Origin: an uncultured Clostridia bacterium
GTDB lineage: Bacteria > Bacillota > Clostridia > TANB77 > CAG-508
Assembly: GCA_947631185.1 (NCBI GenBank)
Contig: CANRKJ010000005.1
Coordinates: forward strand, 19,478-83,477
Direction of reading: 5' to 3'
Length of the DNA stretch: 64,000 bases
Every line of letters starts with the position of its first letter. Position 1 is the first letter of the stretch. Below are positions 38,954-49,268 of this stretch, one piece after another. The notes beneath the pieces are model-generated. The model was not told the origin of the DNA. It was given only the letters and a program-made list of their open reading frames with translations, and made no database searches. The position numbers and the translations under genes are program-made.

Positions 38954-40702
38954 TTATAAATCTAATTTTATATGAACTTCTTTTAATTGCTCTTCTGAAA
39001 CTTTTGATGGACTATTTACCAATAAATCTCTGGCTTTTTTATTTTTTGGAAACGCAATTACTTCTCTTATATTATTTTCTTTAGCTAAAAGCATAACCAA
39101 TCTATCAATTCCAGGTGCTGCTCCACTATGAGGAGGTGCACCATAACTAAATGCATTAAATAAAGCTCCAAACTTATTCTTGACATCATCTACTGTATAT
39201 CCAGCAATTTCAAAAGCTTTTATCATGATATCTTGATCATGATTTCTAACAGCTCCTGACGCAACTTCGAATCCATTGCAAACTAAATCATATTGATATG
39301 CATAAATATCTAAAGGATCTTTTTCCATTAGTGCCTTCATTCCACCTTGTGGCATTGAAAAAGGATTATGATTAAAATCAATTTTTCCTTCATCAGATAA
39401 TTCATACATAGGAAAGTCTACAATAAAACAAAATTTATAAATATTTTTTTCTAATAAATCAAATTCCTCTCCAAGCTTTATTCTAACTCCTCCTGATATT
39501 TTTTGAGCTTTTTCAAGTTCATCTGCTACAAAAAATATTGCTGAATTTTTTTGAACATTCATTTTTTCAAAAATTTTCATTTTTCTATCTTCATCAATAA
39601 ATTTTGCAATTCCACCATTTAAGTTATTTTCATTATCAACTTTTACCCATGCTAATCCTTGAGCTCCTAATTCTTCTATTGCATATTTAGACATATTATC
39701 AAAGAATTTTCTAGTTTTTTCTTCTGCTTTATTAACCACAATAGCTTTTACTATTTTATCTTTAAAACTATTAAATTCAGTTCCCTCAAAAATTTCGGTT
39801 AAATCTTCTATTATTAAAGGGTTTCTTAAGTCTGGTTTATCTGTGCCATATTTATTCATAGATTCTTTATAAGGAATTCTTATAAAATTATTATCTACTT
39901 TCCAATCTGTATTCTTATTAAATACATTAAAAACTACTGTTTTAAGAACATTTAAAACATCTTCTTGTGTACTAAAAGCCATTTCAAAATCTAATTGATA
40001 AAACTCACCTGGTGATCTATCAGCTCTAGGATCTTCGTCTCTAAAACATGGTGCAATTTGATAATACTTTTCAAATCCAGAAACCATAAGTAACTGTTTA
40101 AATTGTTGTGGTGCTTGAGGAAGAGCATAAAATTCTCCAGGATGTAGTCTACTAGGAACAAGAAAATCTCTAGCTCCCTCTGGTGATGAATTTGCTAAAA
40201 TAGGTGTTTGAATTTCAATAAAACCTAAATTATCCATTTCAGTTCTAAAGTCCTTCATTATTTTTGAACGAAGTTTTATATTATTATGTATCTTCTCATT
40301 TCTTAAATCTAAAAATCTATACTCAAGTCTTAAATCTTCTCTAACATTAACATTTGAATTTATTTCAAATGGGAGTTCATTTTTACATTTTCCAAGAACT
40401 ATTATATCTTTTGCAATAACTTCAATATCCCCTGTAGGTATTTTATCATTTTTACTACTTCTTTCAACCACTTCTCCCACAACAGATATTGTACATTCTG
40501 TATTAATATCTTTTTTTACATCTTCTAAACCAGAATTTTCAGAAATTACAATCTGCGTAATCCCATATTCATCTCTCAAATCAATAAATTGCATTTTTCC
40601 TAAATTTCTAATTTTTTGTACAAAACCTGATAACTTAACTTCTGTATTTATATTGTTAATTCTAAGTTCACCACAATTATGTGTTCTATATTGGTTAATC
40701 AT
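38954..40702 (-). CDS. aspS: Aspartyl-tRNA synthetase
   Basis: 582 residues, class II. Anticodon-binding OB domain (1-100) with GFVQKIRNLGKMQFIDLRD, motif 2 with FRDEDPRADRSPGEFYQLD, a bacterial GAD insertion (about 280-420), motif 3 with GAAPGIDRLVMLL near 530. The bacterial length and GAD domain are complete. Charges tRNA-Asp, whose gene lies at 53.7 kb. Confidence 0.97.
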   Translation of the reverse strand: MINQYRTHNCGELRINNINTEVKLSGFVQKIRNLGKMQFIDLRDEYGITQIVISENSGLEDVKKDINTECTISVVGEVVERSSKNDKIPTGDIEVIAKDIIVLGKCKNELPFEINSNVNVREDLRLEYRFLDLRNEKIHNNIKLRSKIMKDFRTEMDNLGFIEIQTPILANSSPEGARDFLVPSRLHPGEFYALPQAPQQFKQLLMVSGFEKYYQIAPCFRDEDPRADRSPGEFYQLDFEMAFSTQEDVLNVLKTVVFNVFNKNTDWKVDNNFIRIPYKESMNKYGTDKPDLRNPLIIEDLTEIFEGTEFNSFKDKIVKAIVVNKAEEKTRKFFDNMSKYAIEELGAQGLAWVKVDNENNLNGGIAKFIDEDRKMKIFEKMNVQKNSAIFFVADELEKAQKISGGVRIKLGEEFDLLEKNIYKFCFIVDFPMYELSDEGKIDFNHNPFSMPQGGMKALMEKDPLDIYAYQYDLVCNGFEVASGAVRNHDQDIMIKAFEIAGYTVDDVKNKFGALFNAFSYGAPPHSGAAPGIDRLVMLLAKENNIREVIAFPKNKKARDLLVNSPSKVSEEQLKEVHIKLDL

Positions 40703-40773
40703 TTAAAATACCTCTTTTCATTATAATAACAGATATTATATACTAAATTTGCCGAATTTTCAATCTATTATAA

Positions 40774-42006
40774 CTATTTGTATAAAACAAATCTAAACCC
40801 CCATGATTCATTTGAAACACTTTCAGAAAAACTAATTTGACTAGTAGCAGGTTTTGATAAATTTATACTTCCACCTTTTAATACTCTTAATTTTTCATTA
40901 CCATCAATTTCTGTTACTGTATTAGATACATTCGTTCGATTATTATTAATCTCTTGAGCTACATTTCCACTATTTTTTTCAGTTTGATTTTCAGTGTTTT
41001 CATTATTTTCTTCAGTTTGAATATAAACCTCTGTTGTCCATTCTTTTAAATTTCCTGACATATCACATATATTATTAATAATATCCTTTTCTGTAGTACC
41101 TGTATTATTAAGTTTATCTGTATAATTTCCGTAATCTAAACTAGTAGAATATGATTTTTGAGTATGATTTAACCAGTTTAGAGTAGTATCCCACGCATAA
41201 CTGCTAACTATCATACTATTAATATCATTATATCCAAACTTGGTACAAAAATTTGTAGACATTTCTGTAGCTTCTTTATAAGAAATATTGTACCATGGTT
41301 CAACATTATAAAAACTTGTTGCTACAATTTCTCCATTAAATTCAGCTTTGCTAGCTTCATATTTTGCAATATAAAATCCTTGATAATTTAAAACACTATT
41401 AACAAATGCATTAACATTATTTTCAGAATCAATATAATTGCTTTTTTTAGAATTTTTTCTAATCATAATTCCATCTTCTACTGGTACCCACACAAATTCA
41501 TTTCCATATTGATCTTCAATTGTATAACCAGTATCTATAGTTCCAGACTTATATGAAAAATTTTCTGGAATAAAAGAAGGTTCATTTTTTTTCTTGTCTT
41601 CTTTTATATTTGTAACTTCTATTGACTTTTCTATTTTGTTATTATCATCAAAAACAAAAATAAATTTGTATTTACCATTTTTGTTTACTAAATATTCTTT
41701 AATATGTTCTTCAGTAGTTGTTTCGTCAGGTAATATAATTTGATAATTTTGATTTATATCTTCTGGAACTTGTATTAAAATTTTTACTTCATCTAAATTT
41801 TCTGCTTCATTTTCTAATATAAGTTGTATTTCAGCTTCTTCTTTGTTATCTTCTAAATCAGTTATAGAATTATCTTGGATAACATCTGAATCACTGTCGT
41901 TTTTGTCATTTTTATTAAAAGTAATATTAGCAATTGTAACTGTTATTACTGTAATAATTATCAATATAATTATACTAATAATTATAATTAACATTCTTTT
42001 ATTCAT
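40774..42006 (-). CDS. Membrane-anchored SUMF1/FGE-like protein
   Basis: 410 residues from ATG 42006 (GAGGTGAT 5 bases ahead). One N-terminal membrane helix, an Asp/Glu-rich linker, a small beta domain (about 60-140), then a formylglycine-generating-enzyme-like domain (about 155-410): FVWVPV near the start, GFYIAKYEAS, NICDMSGNLKEWTTEVY, VLKGGS, and WGFRFVLYK at the end. This fold also occurs in many non-enzymatic surface proteins of Clostridia. The copper-binding cysteines of true FGE are not seen, so catalysis is doubtful. Confidence 0.7.
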   Translation of the reverse strand: MNKRMLIIIISIIILIIITVITVTIANITFNKNDKNDSDSDVIQDNSITDLEDNKEEAEIQLILENEAENLDEVKILIQVPEDINQNYQIILPDETTTEEHIKEYLVNKNGKYKFIFVFDDNNKIEKSIEVTNIKEDKKKNEPSFIPENFSYKSGTIDTGYTIEDQYGNEFVWVPVEDGIMIRKNSKKSNYIDSENNVNAFVNSVLNYQGFYIAKYEASKAEFNGEIVATSFYNVEPWYNISYKEATEMSTNFCTKFGYNDINSMIVSSYAWDTTLNWLNHTQKSYSTSLDYGNYTDKLNNTGTTEKDIINNICDMSGNLKEWTTEVYIQTEENNENTENQTEKNSGNVAQEINNNRTNVSNTVTEIDGNEKLRVLKGGSINLSKPATSQISFSESVSNESWGFRFVLYK

Positions 42007-42118
42007 TATTATCACCTCATAAATATAATTAAATCATAATAAAAAATTTTTTTCAATATATTTTTGTTTGCCTTTACATATTATTTTATTATTCTCATTT
42101 TTAACTATATTAAAAAAA

Positions 42119-42141
42119 AAATCCTAAAACATTTAGGATTT
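42119..42141 (-). terminator. Terminator of rplU-rpmA
   Basis: AAATCCTAA/TTAGGATTT with a tetraloop-sized loop, then a run of nine or more T on the minus strand, starting within 5 bases of the rpmA stop. Confidence 0.9.
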
Positions 42142-42145
42142 CTTG

Positions 42146-42403
42146 TTAGGCAACTGGATAAACACTAACTTGTTTTTTATCCTTACCTTTTCTTTCAAAT
42201 TTAACAGTTCCATCTATTAATGCAAATAATGTATCATCACTTCCGATTCCAACATTTACACCAGGATGTACATTTGTTCCTCTTTGTCTTATTAATATAT
42301 TTCCAGCTTTAACAATTTGTCCATCAGATTTTTTTACTCCTAATCTCTTAGACTCACTGTCTCTTCCGTTCTTAACACTACCTTGACCTTTTTTATGTGC
42401 CAT
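42146..42403 (-). CDS. rpmA: Ribosomal protein bL27
   Basis: 85 residues, starting [16 protein letters not shown], the mature N-terminus that reaches the peptidyl-transferase centre. Most Firmicutes make bL27 with an extra N-terminal segment that the protease Prp removes, and carry prp between rplU and rpmA. Here neither the extension nor prp is present: only 50 bases separate the genes and the ribosome site AAAGGAGTGA sits directly before this ATG. Confidence 0.97.
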   Translation of the reverse strand: MAHKKGQGSVKNGRDSESKRLGVKKSDGQIVKAGNILIRQRGTNVHPGVNVGIGSDDTLFALIDGTVKFERKGKDKKQVSVYPVA

Positions 42404-42453
42404 GAAAGTCTCACTCCTTTCAACTTTTAATATACATTTAATTTATAAAATAA

Positions 42454-42807
42454 TTATTTTTCTACTTTTTCTGTTTCTTTAACAGCTTTATTTGTAGCAC
42501 CTTTTATTGAAGTAATTTCTACTTTAGTATACTCTTGTCTATGACCTTGAGTTTTTCTCTCATTCTTTTTTGGTTTGTATTTAAATACAACTATTTTTTT
42601 ACCTTTACCATGAGAAACTACTTTTCCTTCAACTTTAACACCTGTTACATAAGGATTTCCTATTTGTGTTTTTTTATCATCAGATACAAAAATAACTTTA
42701 TCAAAATCTACTTTTTTTCCTTCTTCTGCATCTAATTTTTCAAAAAATACTACATCTCCTTCTTTAACTTTGTATTGTCTTCCACATGCTTCAATTATTG
42801 CGTACAT
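42454..42807 (-). CDS. rplU: Ribosomal protein bL21
   Basis: 117 residues with MYAIIEACGRQYKVKEGDVVFFEKL at the start and KRRQGHRQEYT-type signature (as KTQGHRQEYTKVEI) at the end. The C-terminal tail has an extra GATNKAVKETEKVEK. Cotranscribed with rpmA and preceded by a structured leader. Confidence 0.96.
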   Translation of the reverse strand: MYAIIEACGRQYKVKEGDVVFFEKLDAEEGKKVDFDKVIFVSDDKKTQIGNPYVTGVKVEGKVVSHGKGKKIVVFKYKPKKNERKTQGHRQEYTKVEITSIKGATNKAVKETEKVEK

Positions 42808-42905
42808 TTTAAATGCACCTCCTTATTTGTATACTCGCTAACCTCCAACATTGGTATCTAAACTTAATTAGACTTTAAGAACCATCGTTAAGCAGTTTAC
42901 AGTTA
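42808..42905 (-). promoter_or_regulatory. Likely bL21 autoregulatory leader
   Basis: The 5' UTR of rplU holds pairable segments such as CTTAACTGTAAACTG with a downstream TAAGTTTA, and GTTGGAGGTTAGCGAG. Firmicutes commonly carry an L21 leader motif here. I assign it by position, not by matching a consensus. Confidence 0.4.
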
Positions 42906-42944
42906 AGTATTTTAACACAAATATATAATAATGTCAACTTTTTT

Positions 42945-43430
42945 CTAATTATCTTCTCCTCTTTCTTTAAGATTTTTGCTATTTTTTTCTGATAACTCAT
43001 CATTTTTTATTATTCTATTTAATTTATTTCTATCAACAGTTAATTTTCCAGATTTATTTTGTTTTTTCATTTCAGCATTAGGCTTTCTTAGATTTGTTTC
43101 ATTATTTTTTCTAGAATTCTCATTAGCAACCCTTTGATTTTCTTGTTTTCTTCTTTCCAATTCCTTTTCCTTTTTTCTTTTTTTAGCTTCTTCTTCACTA
43201 ATTTCTGAATCATCCTCTAAAGAAATTGTAGATATTTGTTTTTGATCAAATTTTTTTCCTTCTTTTTTCTGATTATTATAAGTTTCCATAATTTTAATCG
43301 CTTCTGCTTCAGAAATTAAACCAGATTTAACACAATTTTTTATTTCTTCTTTAAAATCTATTGTATTTTCTTCATCTGCTTTCCCTAAAAGTATATTTTT
43401 TGCATCTATAAGAAAATCTTGAAATCCCAT
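42945..43430 (-). CDS. Charged uncharacterised protein
   Basis: 161 residues from ATG 43430 (AAGGAG 6 bases upstream; an earlier start at 43457 would place that site inside the gene). N-terminal 60 residues look folded (FQDFLIDAKNILLGKADEEN, SGLISEAEAIKIMETY, like a short SHOCT-type helix pair); residues 75-161 are a Lys/Glu/Arg-rich helix, probably disordered or coiled. No family recognised. It follows rpoD with a terminator between, so it is a separate unit. Confidence 0.55.
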   Translation of the reverse strand: MGFQDFLIDAKNILLGKADEENTIDFKEEIKNCVKSGLISEAEAIKIMETYNNQKKEGKKFDQKQISTISLEDDSEISEEEAKKRKKEKELERRKQENQRVANENSRKNNETNLRKPNAEMKKQNKSGKLTVDRNKLNRIIKNDELSEKNSKNLKERGEDN

Positions 43431-43574
43431 ATTTTCTCCTTCCATAATAAGATACATTTATTATAATATATCATTTCCATAAAATTATCGTATCAAAAAT
43501 AGTTCTAAAAATCAAGTAAAACAAAAAAAATATTGAAATTTATTTATTATTAAAATTAATTCATAAAACTAAAA

Positions 43575-43604
43575 ACATATATTGAAAATAAATTCAATAT
43601 ATGT
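43575..43604 (-). terminator. Terminator of dnaG-rpoD
   Basis: ACATATATTGAA/TTCAATATATGT with T-rich DNA on the minus strand. Confidence 0.85.
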
Positions 43605-43610
43605 CTTTTG

Positions 43611-44780
43611 TTAACTCATATAATCTTTTAATCTTTTACTTCTACTTGGATGCCTTAATTTTCTTAAAGCTTTTGCTTCTATTTGTCTTATTCTCTCTCT
43701 AGTAACTTGAAACTCTCTTCCAACTTCTTCAAGTGTTCTTGCTTTTCCATCCTCTAAACCAAATCTTAATTTTAATACTTTTGCTTCTCTAGGTGTTAAT
43801 GTACCCATTACTTCTTCTAATTGTTCTTTTAATAATGTATAAGCTGCAGAATCATGTGGTGCAGGTGATTCATCATCTGGAATAAAATCACCTAAATGAC
43901 TATCATCTTCTTCACCTATAGGAGTTTCTAATGAAACTGGTTCTTGGGCAATTTTTTGAATTTCCATTACTTTCTCTACAGGAATATCCATTTCTTCAGC
44001 AATTTCTTCTGGAGTAGGCTCTCTTCCCATAATTTGTAATAAATGTCTAGATGTTCTAATAAGTTTATTAATAGTTTCTACCATGTGTACTGGTATTCTT
44101 ATTGTTCTAGCTTGATCAGCAATTGCTCTAGTAATAGCTTGTCTAATCCACCATGTAGCATAAGTACTAAACTTATAACCTTTTTCATAATCAAATTTTT
44201 CAACCGCTTTTATTAATCCCATATTTCCTTCTTGAATTAAATCTAAAAACAGCATTCCTCTTCCAACATATTTTTTTGCAATACTTACTACTAACCTTAA
44301 ATTTGATTCTGCAAGTTTTTGTTTAGCATCTTCATCACCTTCTAAAACACTCTTTGCTAATTCTAATTCTTCATCAAAAGAAAGCAATGGTATTCTACCA
44401 ATTTCTCTTAAATACATTCTAACAGGATCATCAACGTTTATTCCGTCGAAATTAGTAACATCCATGTCTTCTAATTTTATTTCTTCTACTTCTTTTAAAT
44501 CATCTATATCGGGCTCCATCATATCATCGTCATCATCACTGTCTGTTAATAAATTTATACCCATTTTTTCAAATTCATCAAATACTTTGTCAATTTCTTC
44601 TGGATTAATATCACCAAGTTCAGCTGCTAGTTCACCATAAGTAATTTTTCCATTCTTTTTAGCTTTTTCTACTATTTCCATTATTTTATTATTTTTTTTA
44701 TCATCTGTTTTTTTACTTTCTTTTTTTTCTAATTTTTTTTCATCATCTAGAGACATTTGAGTGTTTTCATCTTTTTTCAT
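43611..44780 (-). CDS. rpoD: Primary sigma factor SigA (RpoD)
   Basis: 389 residues. Region 1.1-like N-terminus with a Lys-rich head, region 1.2 ([18 protein letters not shown]), region 2 ([35 protein letters not shown]), region 3, and region 4.2 with [20 protein letters not shown]. Directs RNA polymerase to the -35/-10 promoters seen throughout the window. Follows dnaG by 15 bases, the classic macromolecular-synthesis pair. Note the intact FSTYATWW motif, useful for comparison with the broken sigG. Confidence 0.97.
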   Translation of the reverse strand: MKKDENTQMSLDDEKKLEKKESKKTDDKKNNKIMEIVEKAKKNGKITYGELAAELGDINPEEIDKVFDEFEKMGINLLTDSDDDDDMMEPDIDDLKEVEEIKLEDMDVTNFDGINVDDPVRMYLREIGRIPLLSFDEELELAKSVLEGDEDAKQKLAESNLRLVVSIAKKYVGRGMLFLDLIQEGNMGLIKAVEKFDYEKGYKFSTYATWWIRQAITRAIADQARTIRIPVHMVETINKLIRTSRHLLQIMGREPTPEEIAEEMDIPVEKVMEIQKIAQEPVSLETPIGEEDDSHLGDFIPDDESPAPHDSAAYTLLKEQLEEVMGTLTPREAKVLKLRFGLEDGKARTLEEVGREFQVTRERIRQIEAKALRKLRHPSRSKRLKDYMS

Positions 44781-44795
44781 TATTTAAACAACCTC

Positions 44796-46589
44796 CTATT
44801 TTTTTCTAGCCAGTTCTATAATAATATTATTTAATTCTAATTCTAATTTCTCAATTTCTTCATTAGAAATATTTTTGTCACTTAATTTTTCTATTATTTC
44901 TAATTTTCTAGAATTCAATTTATCTCTTGAATAACTTCCAATAACATCTTCTAAACATTTTTTTACTGAAGATATTTCATAATCAGACACTATTATTTGA
45001 CTAAGAGTTGATTGAAATTCTTCATCTTCTATATTTGATAAGATTTTATAAATTTCTTCAGAATTGGTTTCTGCTGCTATATAAATTTCTCTAAAAATTC
45101 TTTTATTTATTTCATTTTTAAAATCTTCTTCAAAAATGTTTTCTTTTATAATTTTCCCAGATTCTTCAAAATTATTTATAAGTAAATATAAAATCATATT
45201 TTCCCTTTTTCTTATAGAAAAATCTGATTCTATATTATTTTCTTCAATATCTTTTTTTCTAAGAACTGGTTTTGTTTTATTTAATATTTTATCATTAACT
45301 GTATTATCATAAACTAATTTATTTACCTCTGCATATAATGCTTCTACTCCAATTTGATTTTGTTCTGATATTTTTTCTATGTATATTTGCCTTTCTATTT
45401 TATTATCTTTCATAGCAATTAGTTTTGCTATTTCTTTTAAGAATTTTATTTTATCAGTTGCATTTTCTAAATTGAAATTTTTTTTAAGCATTTTTGATTT
45501 AAATTCTATTAAAGAAATAGCATCTTCAACTAGCAAATTAAATCTTCCACTACCATACTTAATTATATATTCGTCTGGATCTTTTGCTCCTTCCATTTGC
45601 AAAACTCTTCCATCAATTCCAAGTTTTTGCAATACATCTAAACCTCTCATTATAGCAGTTTGTCCAGCTTCATCAGAGTCATAACTAAGTATAACCTGAT
45701 CATATTTTCTAAGTAATTTTCCTTGTTCTTCAGTAAGTGCTGTTCCTAATGAAGCACAAACATTTGTAATCCCTCTTTGATGAAGTGAAATGGTATCCAT
45801 ATATCCTTCAACTAATATCATTTTTTTTGGATTATTTTGTTTAGCTAAATTAAGAGCAAATAAATGCATCTTTTTAGAATATATCAGATTTTCGTTAGAA
45901 TTTATATATTTAGCCACACTCTTATCTTCATCTAACCTTCTTCCACCAAAAGCAACAACTTTTCCCTGTATGTTCATAATTGGAAACATAAGTCGTTTTC
46001 TAAATCTATCTATAAATTCACCTTTATCATTTTTATTACATAATCCACTTGCTAAAATTTCTTCATCTTTAAACCCTCTGTTTTTTAAGTTTTTATATAA
46101 TTCATTAAAATCACCTGAATATCCTATTTTAAATGCTTGAAGAGTTTTATTATCTAATTTACGTTCTTTAACATATTCCTGTGCTTTTTTAGCAATTGGG
46201 TTATATAATCTATCATGGAAAAAAAGTGTAGCTTCTGCATTGATTTGATACATTCTGTCCTTCATATATTGATTTTTATCATTTTTATTATCTAATATTG
46301 GGAGATTAATTTTGGCTCTTTCAGCTAAAAATTCTATTGATTCTTTAAATGTTAATCCTTCAATTTTGCTTATAAAAGAAAAAACATCACCACCTGCTCC
46401 GCATCCAAAGCAATGAAAATATTGTCTATCTGGAGAAACGGACATAGAAGGTGACTTCTCTGAATGAAATGGACATATACAAAAATAATTTCTACCCTTC
46501 TTAAGTAATGTAACATATTGAGATATAACATCTACAATATCATTTGCTGCTCTAACTTCTTCTTTTAACTCATCACTATATTGAACCAT
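44796..46589 (-). CDS. dnaG: DNA primase
   Basis: 597 residues. Zinc ribbon near residues 35-65 (CPFHSEKSPSMSVSP, FHCFGCGAGG), TOPRIM core with ILVEGYMDTISLHQRG and SYDSDEAGQTAIMRG, and a C-terminal helicase-interaction region. Makes RNA primers at the replication fork. First gene of the dnaG-rpoD operon. Confidence 0.97.
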   Translation of the reverse strand: MVQYSDELKEEVRAANDIVDVISQYVTLLKKGRNYFCICPFHSEKSPSMSVSPDRQYFHCFGCGAGGDVFSFISKIEGLTFKESIEFLAERAKINLPILDNKNDKNQYMKDRMYQINAEATLFFHDRLYNPIAKKAQEYVKERKLDNKTLQAFKIGYSGDFNELYKNLKNRGFKDEEILASGLCNKNDKGEFIDRFRKRLMFPIMNIQGKVVAFGGRRLDEDKSVAKYINSNENLIYSKKMHLFALNLAKQNNPKKMILVEGYMDTISLHQRGITNVCASLGTALTEEQGKLLRKYDQVILSYDSDEAGQTAIMRGLDVLQKLGIDGRVLQMEGAKDPDEYIIKYGSGRFNLLVEDAISLIEFKSKMLKKNFNLENATDKIKFLKEIAKLIAMKDNKIERQIYIEKISEQNQIGVEALYAEVNKLVYDNTVNDKILNKTKPVLRKKDIEENNIESDFSIRKRENMILYLLINNFEESGKIIKENIFEEDFKNEINKRIFREIYIAAETNSEEIYKILSNIEDEEFQSTLSQIIVSDYEISSVKKCLEDVIGSYSRDKLNSRKLEIIEKLSDKNISNEEIEKLELELNNIIIELARKK

Positions 46590-46713
46590 TTAATCAAACC
46601 TTTCATATATAATATTCGACAAACACTTTCCAAATCCCTCTTTTTATTATTAAAAGTATCAATAAGTAAATCTATTTTTTACATAATAACTACATATTAT
46701 TTTTAACAACAAA

Positions 46714-46738
46714 AAGGACGAATTTTTAATTCGTCCTT
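46714..46738 (-). terminator. Terminator of carD
   Basis: AAGGACGAAT, loop, ATTCGTCCTT, then TTTTTG on the minus strand. Confidence 0.9.
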
Positions 46739-46749
46739 CGTAATTTTAT

Positions 46750-47316
46750 TTAACTATTTGTTGTTACAAATTTTTTCATAATCTTTGGTGCGTTTGTATC
46801 AGTCTCATCATTAATACTTGAAATACCATGTAATTCATATGAATTATTAATAGTATTTTCAACAGCAGCCTCTACTTCTTCTTTTTCTCTACTTTCAACT
46901 AATACTAATTCGCTTACTAAAATTTGCTTTGCATTTAAAAGCATTTTCTTTTCTCCTGTTGATAATCCTTTATCCTTTTGTTTAAAGCTAAGATTTCTAA
47001 CAATATCCGCAACATCATAGATATCTCCTGTTTTTAATTTATCCATATTGTCCCTATATCTTTTGTTCCAATTCATAGACATTTCTGTGCTATCTTGTTC
47101 TAATACTTTCATTACTTTTCCTGCAGATTCTTTGTCAATTATTGGTCTAACACCTATTTCCTCAGCCTTAGCTGTTGGAACCATTACTTTAACTTCTCCA
47201 GGCATTTTTATAATGTAATAAGATTGAACTTCATCAAGAAAAGTTTTATCTTCAATTGAAACAATTTTTCCAGCACCATGCATTGGATATACGACTTCAT
47301 CTCCTATTTTAAACAT
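46750..47316 (-). CDS. carD: CarD-family transcriptional regulator
   Basis: 188 residues. CarD/TRCF RNA-polymerase-interaction domain at the N-terminus (MFKIGDEVVYPMHGAGKIVSIED), then a helical DNA-binding half with NWNKRYRDNMDKLKTGD and LSTGEKKMLLNAKQILVSEL. Binds the RNA polymerase beta subunit and promoters, typically affecting rRNA and housekeeping transcription. A tail of about 30 residues beyond the usual length ends the protein. Confidence 0.92.
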   Translation of the reverse strand: MFKIGDEVVYPMHGAGKIVSIEDKTFLDEVQSYYIIKMPGEVKVMVPTAKAEEIGVRPIIDKESAGKVMKVLEQDSTEMSMNWNKRYRDNMDKLKTGDIYDVADIVRNLSFKQKDKGLSTGEKKMLLNAKQILVSELVLVESREKEEVEAAVENTINNSYELHGISSINDETDTNAPKIMKKFVTTNS

Positions 47317-47435
47317 TACATCGTCACTCCTTCCAAGTATTTTTTACACATAAGTATTATACACCAAAAATTGGAAAAAGTCAAAGTATTTTTTTTTTAT
47401 TTTTATAATATCGAAGTTGTTTAATTAACAAAATT

Positions 47436-47993
47436 TTAAATATTACATTTTTCTATTATATCATAAATTTTTATTAATGAAGATAATTTTTTATACTCTT
47501 TTATATCTATGTACCACATATATATTAAAACTAAAAATAATGTAATATTTTTAAATTTTATAATAAGGATTCCATAAATAAATGTAAATATACATAAAAA
47601 TAATTTTGTAATTTTATATGAATATAAATTACTTCTTTTATTATCATAAAAAATTTTAAAAATCTCTTTTAAAATTTTCCCTCCATCTAAAGGGTTCATT
47701 GGCAATAAATTAAATATTCCTAATATTAAATTAGAGTATATTATTTCTTCACTAAAATTAAATTTAAACATGAAAAAAATATAAGAAATAAAAAAATTCA
47801 TTATTGGACCAGATAAATAAATAATTATATTTTTTAGAATTTGATTATTACTTTTTACATGTTCTTGAAATTCAATATAAGTTCCAAATGGTAAAAATTT
47901 AAAATTTTTAATCTTATATCCAAATAAAAAACCTACAATTATATGTGCCAATTCATGCAATATAATTGATATAGAAAAAATAATTATTCTCAA
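47436..47993 (-). CDS. spoIVFB: M50 intramembrane protease, SpoIVFB-like
   Basis: 185 residues, four to five membrane helices. Zinc site HELAH near residue 12 and NLLPMNPLDGGKIL near 100, both required for S2P-type cleavage. It follows, by 9 bases, an M23-domain gene in the arrangement of spoIVFA-spoIVFB. In Bacillus, SpoIVFB cleaves pro-sigma-K in the mother cell. It lacks the CBS domain of the longest forms. Assignment to sporulation rests on the gene pair. Confidence 0.8.
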   Translation of the reverse strand: MRIIIFSISIILHELAHIIVGFLFGYKIKNFKFLPFGTYIEFQEHVKSNNQILKNIIIYLSGPIMNFFISYIFFMFKFNFSEEIIYSNLILGIFNLLPMNPLDGGKILKEIFKIFYDNKRSNLYSYKITKLFLCIFTFIYGILIIKFKNITLFLVLIYMWYIDIKEYKKLSSLIKIYDIIEKCNI

Positions 47994-48002
47994 AAGATCC
48001 TC

Positions 48003-48779
48003 CTAAAACTTAATTATATCGCAAGGATTAATATATTCGTCATTATATATAATTTCAAAATGCAAATGAGGGCCTGTACTATTTCCAGTATTTCCAACTT
48101 CTGCTATTTCTTGTCCTACTTGTATTTCGTCACCTTCTTTAACAAAAATATTATTGCAATGTGCATATAAAGTAGTAATTTCATTATTTTTTATTTTTAA
48201 ATGCTTTCCATAATCCCCTTTTTCAGATACTTGAATCACTTTTCCAGAAATAGCTGATTTTATTTTTGTCCCCTTAATAGCTGATATATCTGTACCTGTA
48301 TGAAATCCTGAAATATTTTTATTTTCTGATTCTCTATTTCCAAAAAAAGAAGTTATAGTACCTTCTATAGGTTTTTCAAAACTATAACTTTCTTTTATGA
48401 CATCTATTTTACTAACTGTATTTTTTGAATTATTTGATTCAACTATATTATTAGATATGTTTTTTTGTTCAGTACTATTACTTGTATTTTCTATATTTAT
48501 TCCACTATTATCATCTTGAAAAAAATCATTGATTTTATCTGTTATATTAACACTAAAAAATACATTTACACATTCCATAAATTCTGAACTAAATATAAAA
48601 TTTCTATTTTTATATATAACCAAACATACTGCTAAATTAATTAATACTAATAATTGAAATAAAAATTTATATATTGAAAAATATTTTTTCTTTTCTGAAT
48701 CAGAAATAATTCCATTTTTTCTTGAATATATTTCTTTTGCTCTTCTTGCACTATCAAAATCATCTACAATTCTTTCCAT
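48003..48779 (-). CDS. spoIVFA: M23/LytM-domain membrane protein, SpoIVFA-like
   Basis: 258 residues from ATG 48779 (AAAGGA upstream). A short cytoplasmic head, one membrane helix (about 45-65), Asn/Ser-rich stalk, then an M23 domain (about 130-255) with FHTGTDIS and GPHLHFEI. Both metal-ligand motifs are intact, so it may be an active endopeptidase, unlike degenerate SpoIVFA or SpoIIQ versions. Directly precedes the M50 protease, as spoIVFA does; there it holds the protease inactive until engulfment. Confidence 0.75.
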   Translation of the reverse strand: MERIVDDFDSARRAKEIYSRKNGIISDSEKKKYFSIYKFLFQLLVLINLAVCLVIYKNRNFIFSSEFMECVNVFFSVNITDKINDFFQDDNSGINIENTSNSTEQKNISNNIVESNNSKNTVSKIDVIKESYSFEKPIEGTITSFFGNRESENKNISGFHTGTDISAIKGTKIKSAISGKVIQVSEKGDYGKHLKIKNNEITTLYAHCNNIFVKEGDEIQVGQEIAEVGNTGNSTGPHLHFEIIYNDEYINPCDIIKF

Positions 48780-48833
48780 TTTAATCAATCCTTTCGAAGA
48801 ATTTATATTAAAATATATTCAAAAAAAAATTTT

Positions 48834-49151
48834 TTATAACAAACTAATAATAAAACATATAACTAAAACTATATTTAAAACTTTGGAAATCTTATATCTT
48901 TTTTCAATTTTTTTACTTTTTCTTTTTGAACTTGTAGTTTCAATTTCCTTAATATAATTATTAATAACATATTCAGCTTCTGAAACCACACTTTTTTTTC
49001 TATTATTAGTATTATTTATTTCTTTATCTTTTCTAAAATTACTACATCTTTCAAAATCTATATTAGGCTTTAAAATCACGATAGCTTCTTGAACCACATT
49101 TGATGCCATTCCCTTTAATACTATAATATTTTTTAGTTTATTATTAACCAT
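48834..49151 (-). CDS. Small single-helix membrane protein
   Basis: 105 residues. A soluble N-terminal part (KLKNIIVLKGMASNVVQEAIVILKPN) and one C-terminal membrane helix (SKVLNIVLVICFIISLL) after a Lys-rich stretch, so it is tail-anchored. Position before the spoIVFA/B-like pair on the same strand suggests a sporulation link, but no family is recognised. Confidence 0.6.
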   Translation of the reverse strand: MVNNKLKNIIVLKGMASNVVQEAIVILKPNIDFERCSNFRKDKEINNTNNRKKSVVSEAEYVINNYIKEIETTSSKRKSKKIEKRYKISKVLNIVLVICFIISLL

Positions 49152-49268
49152 AAAAACCTCCCTAAGTTTTATTTTATATAATTTTTTCCATAATACTAAT
49201 TAGTTATACCTATTTTTTCTTTTTTCATTTTTTTTATATTATTGCATAAACTATAACAGGTGATGCCA

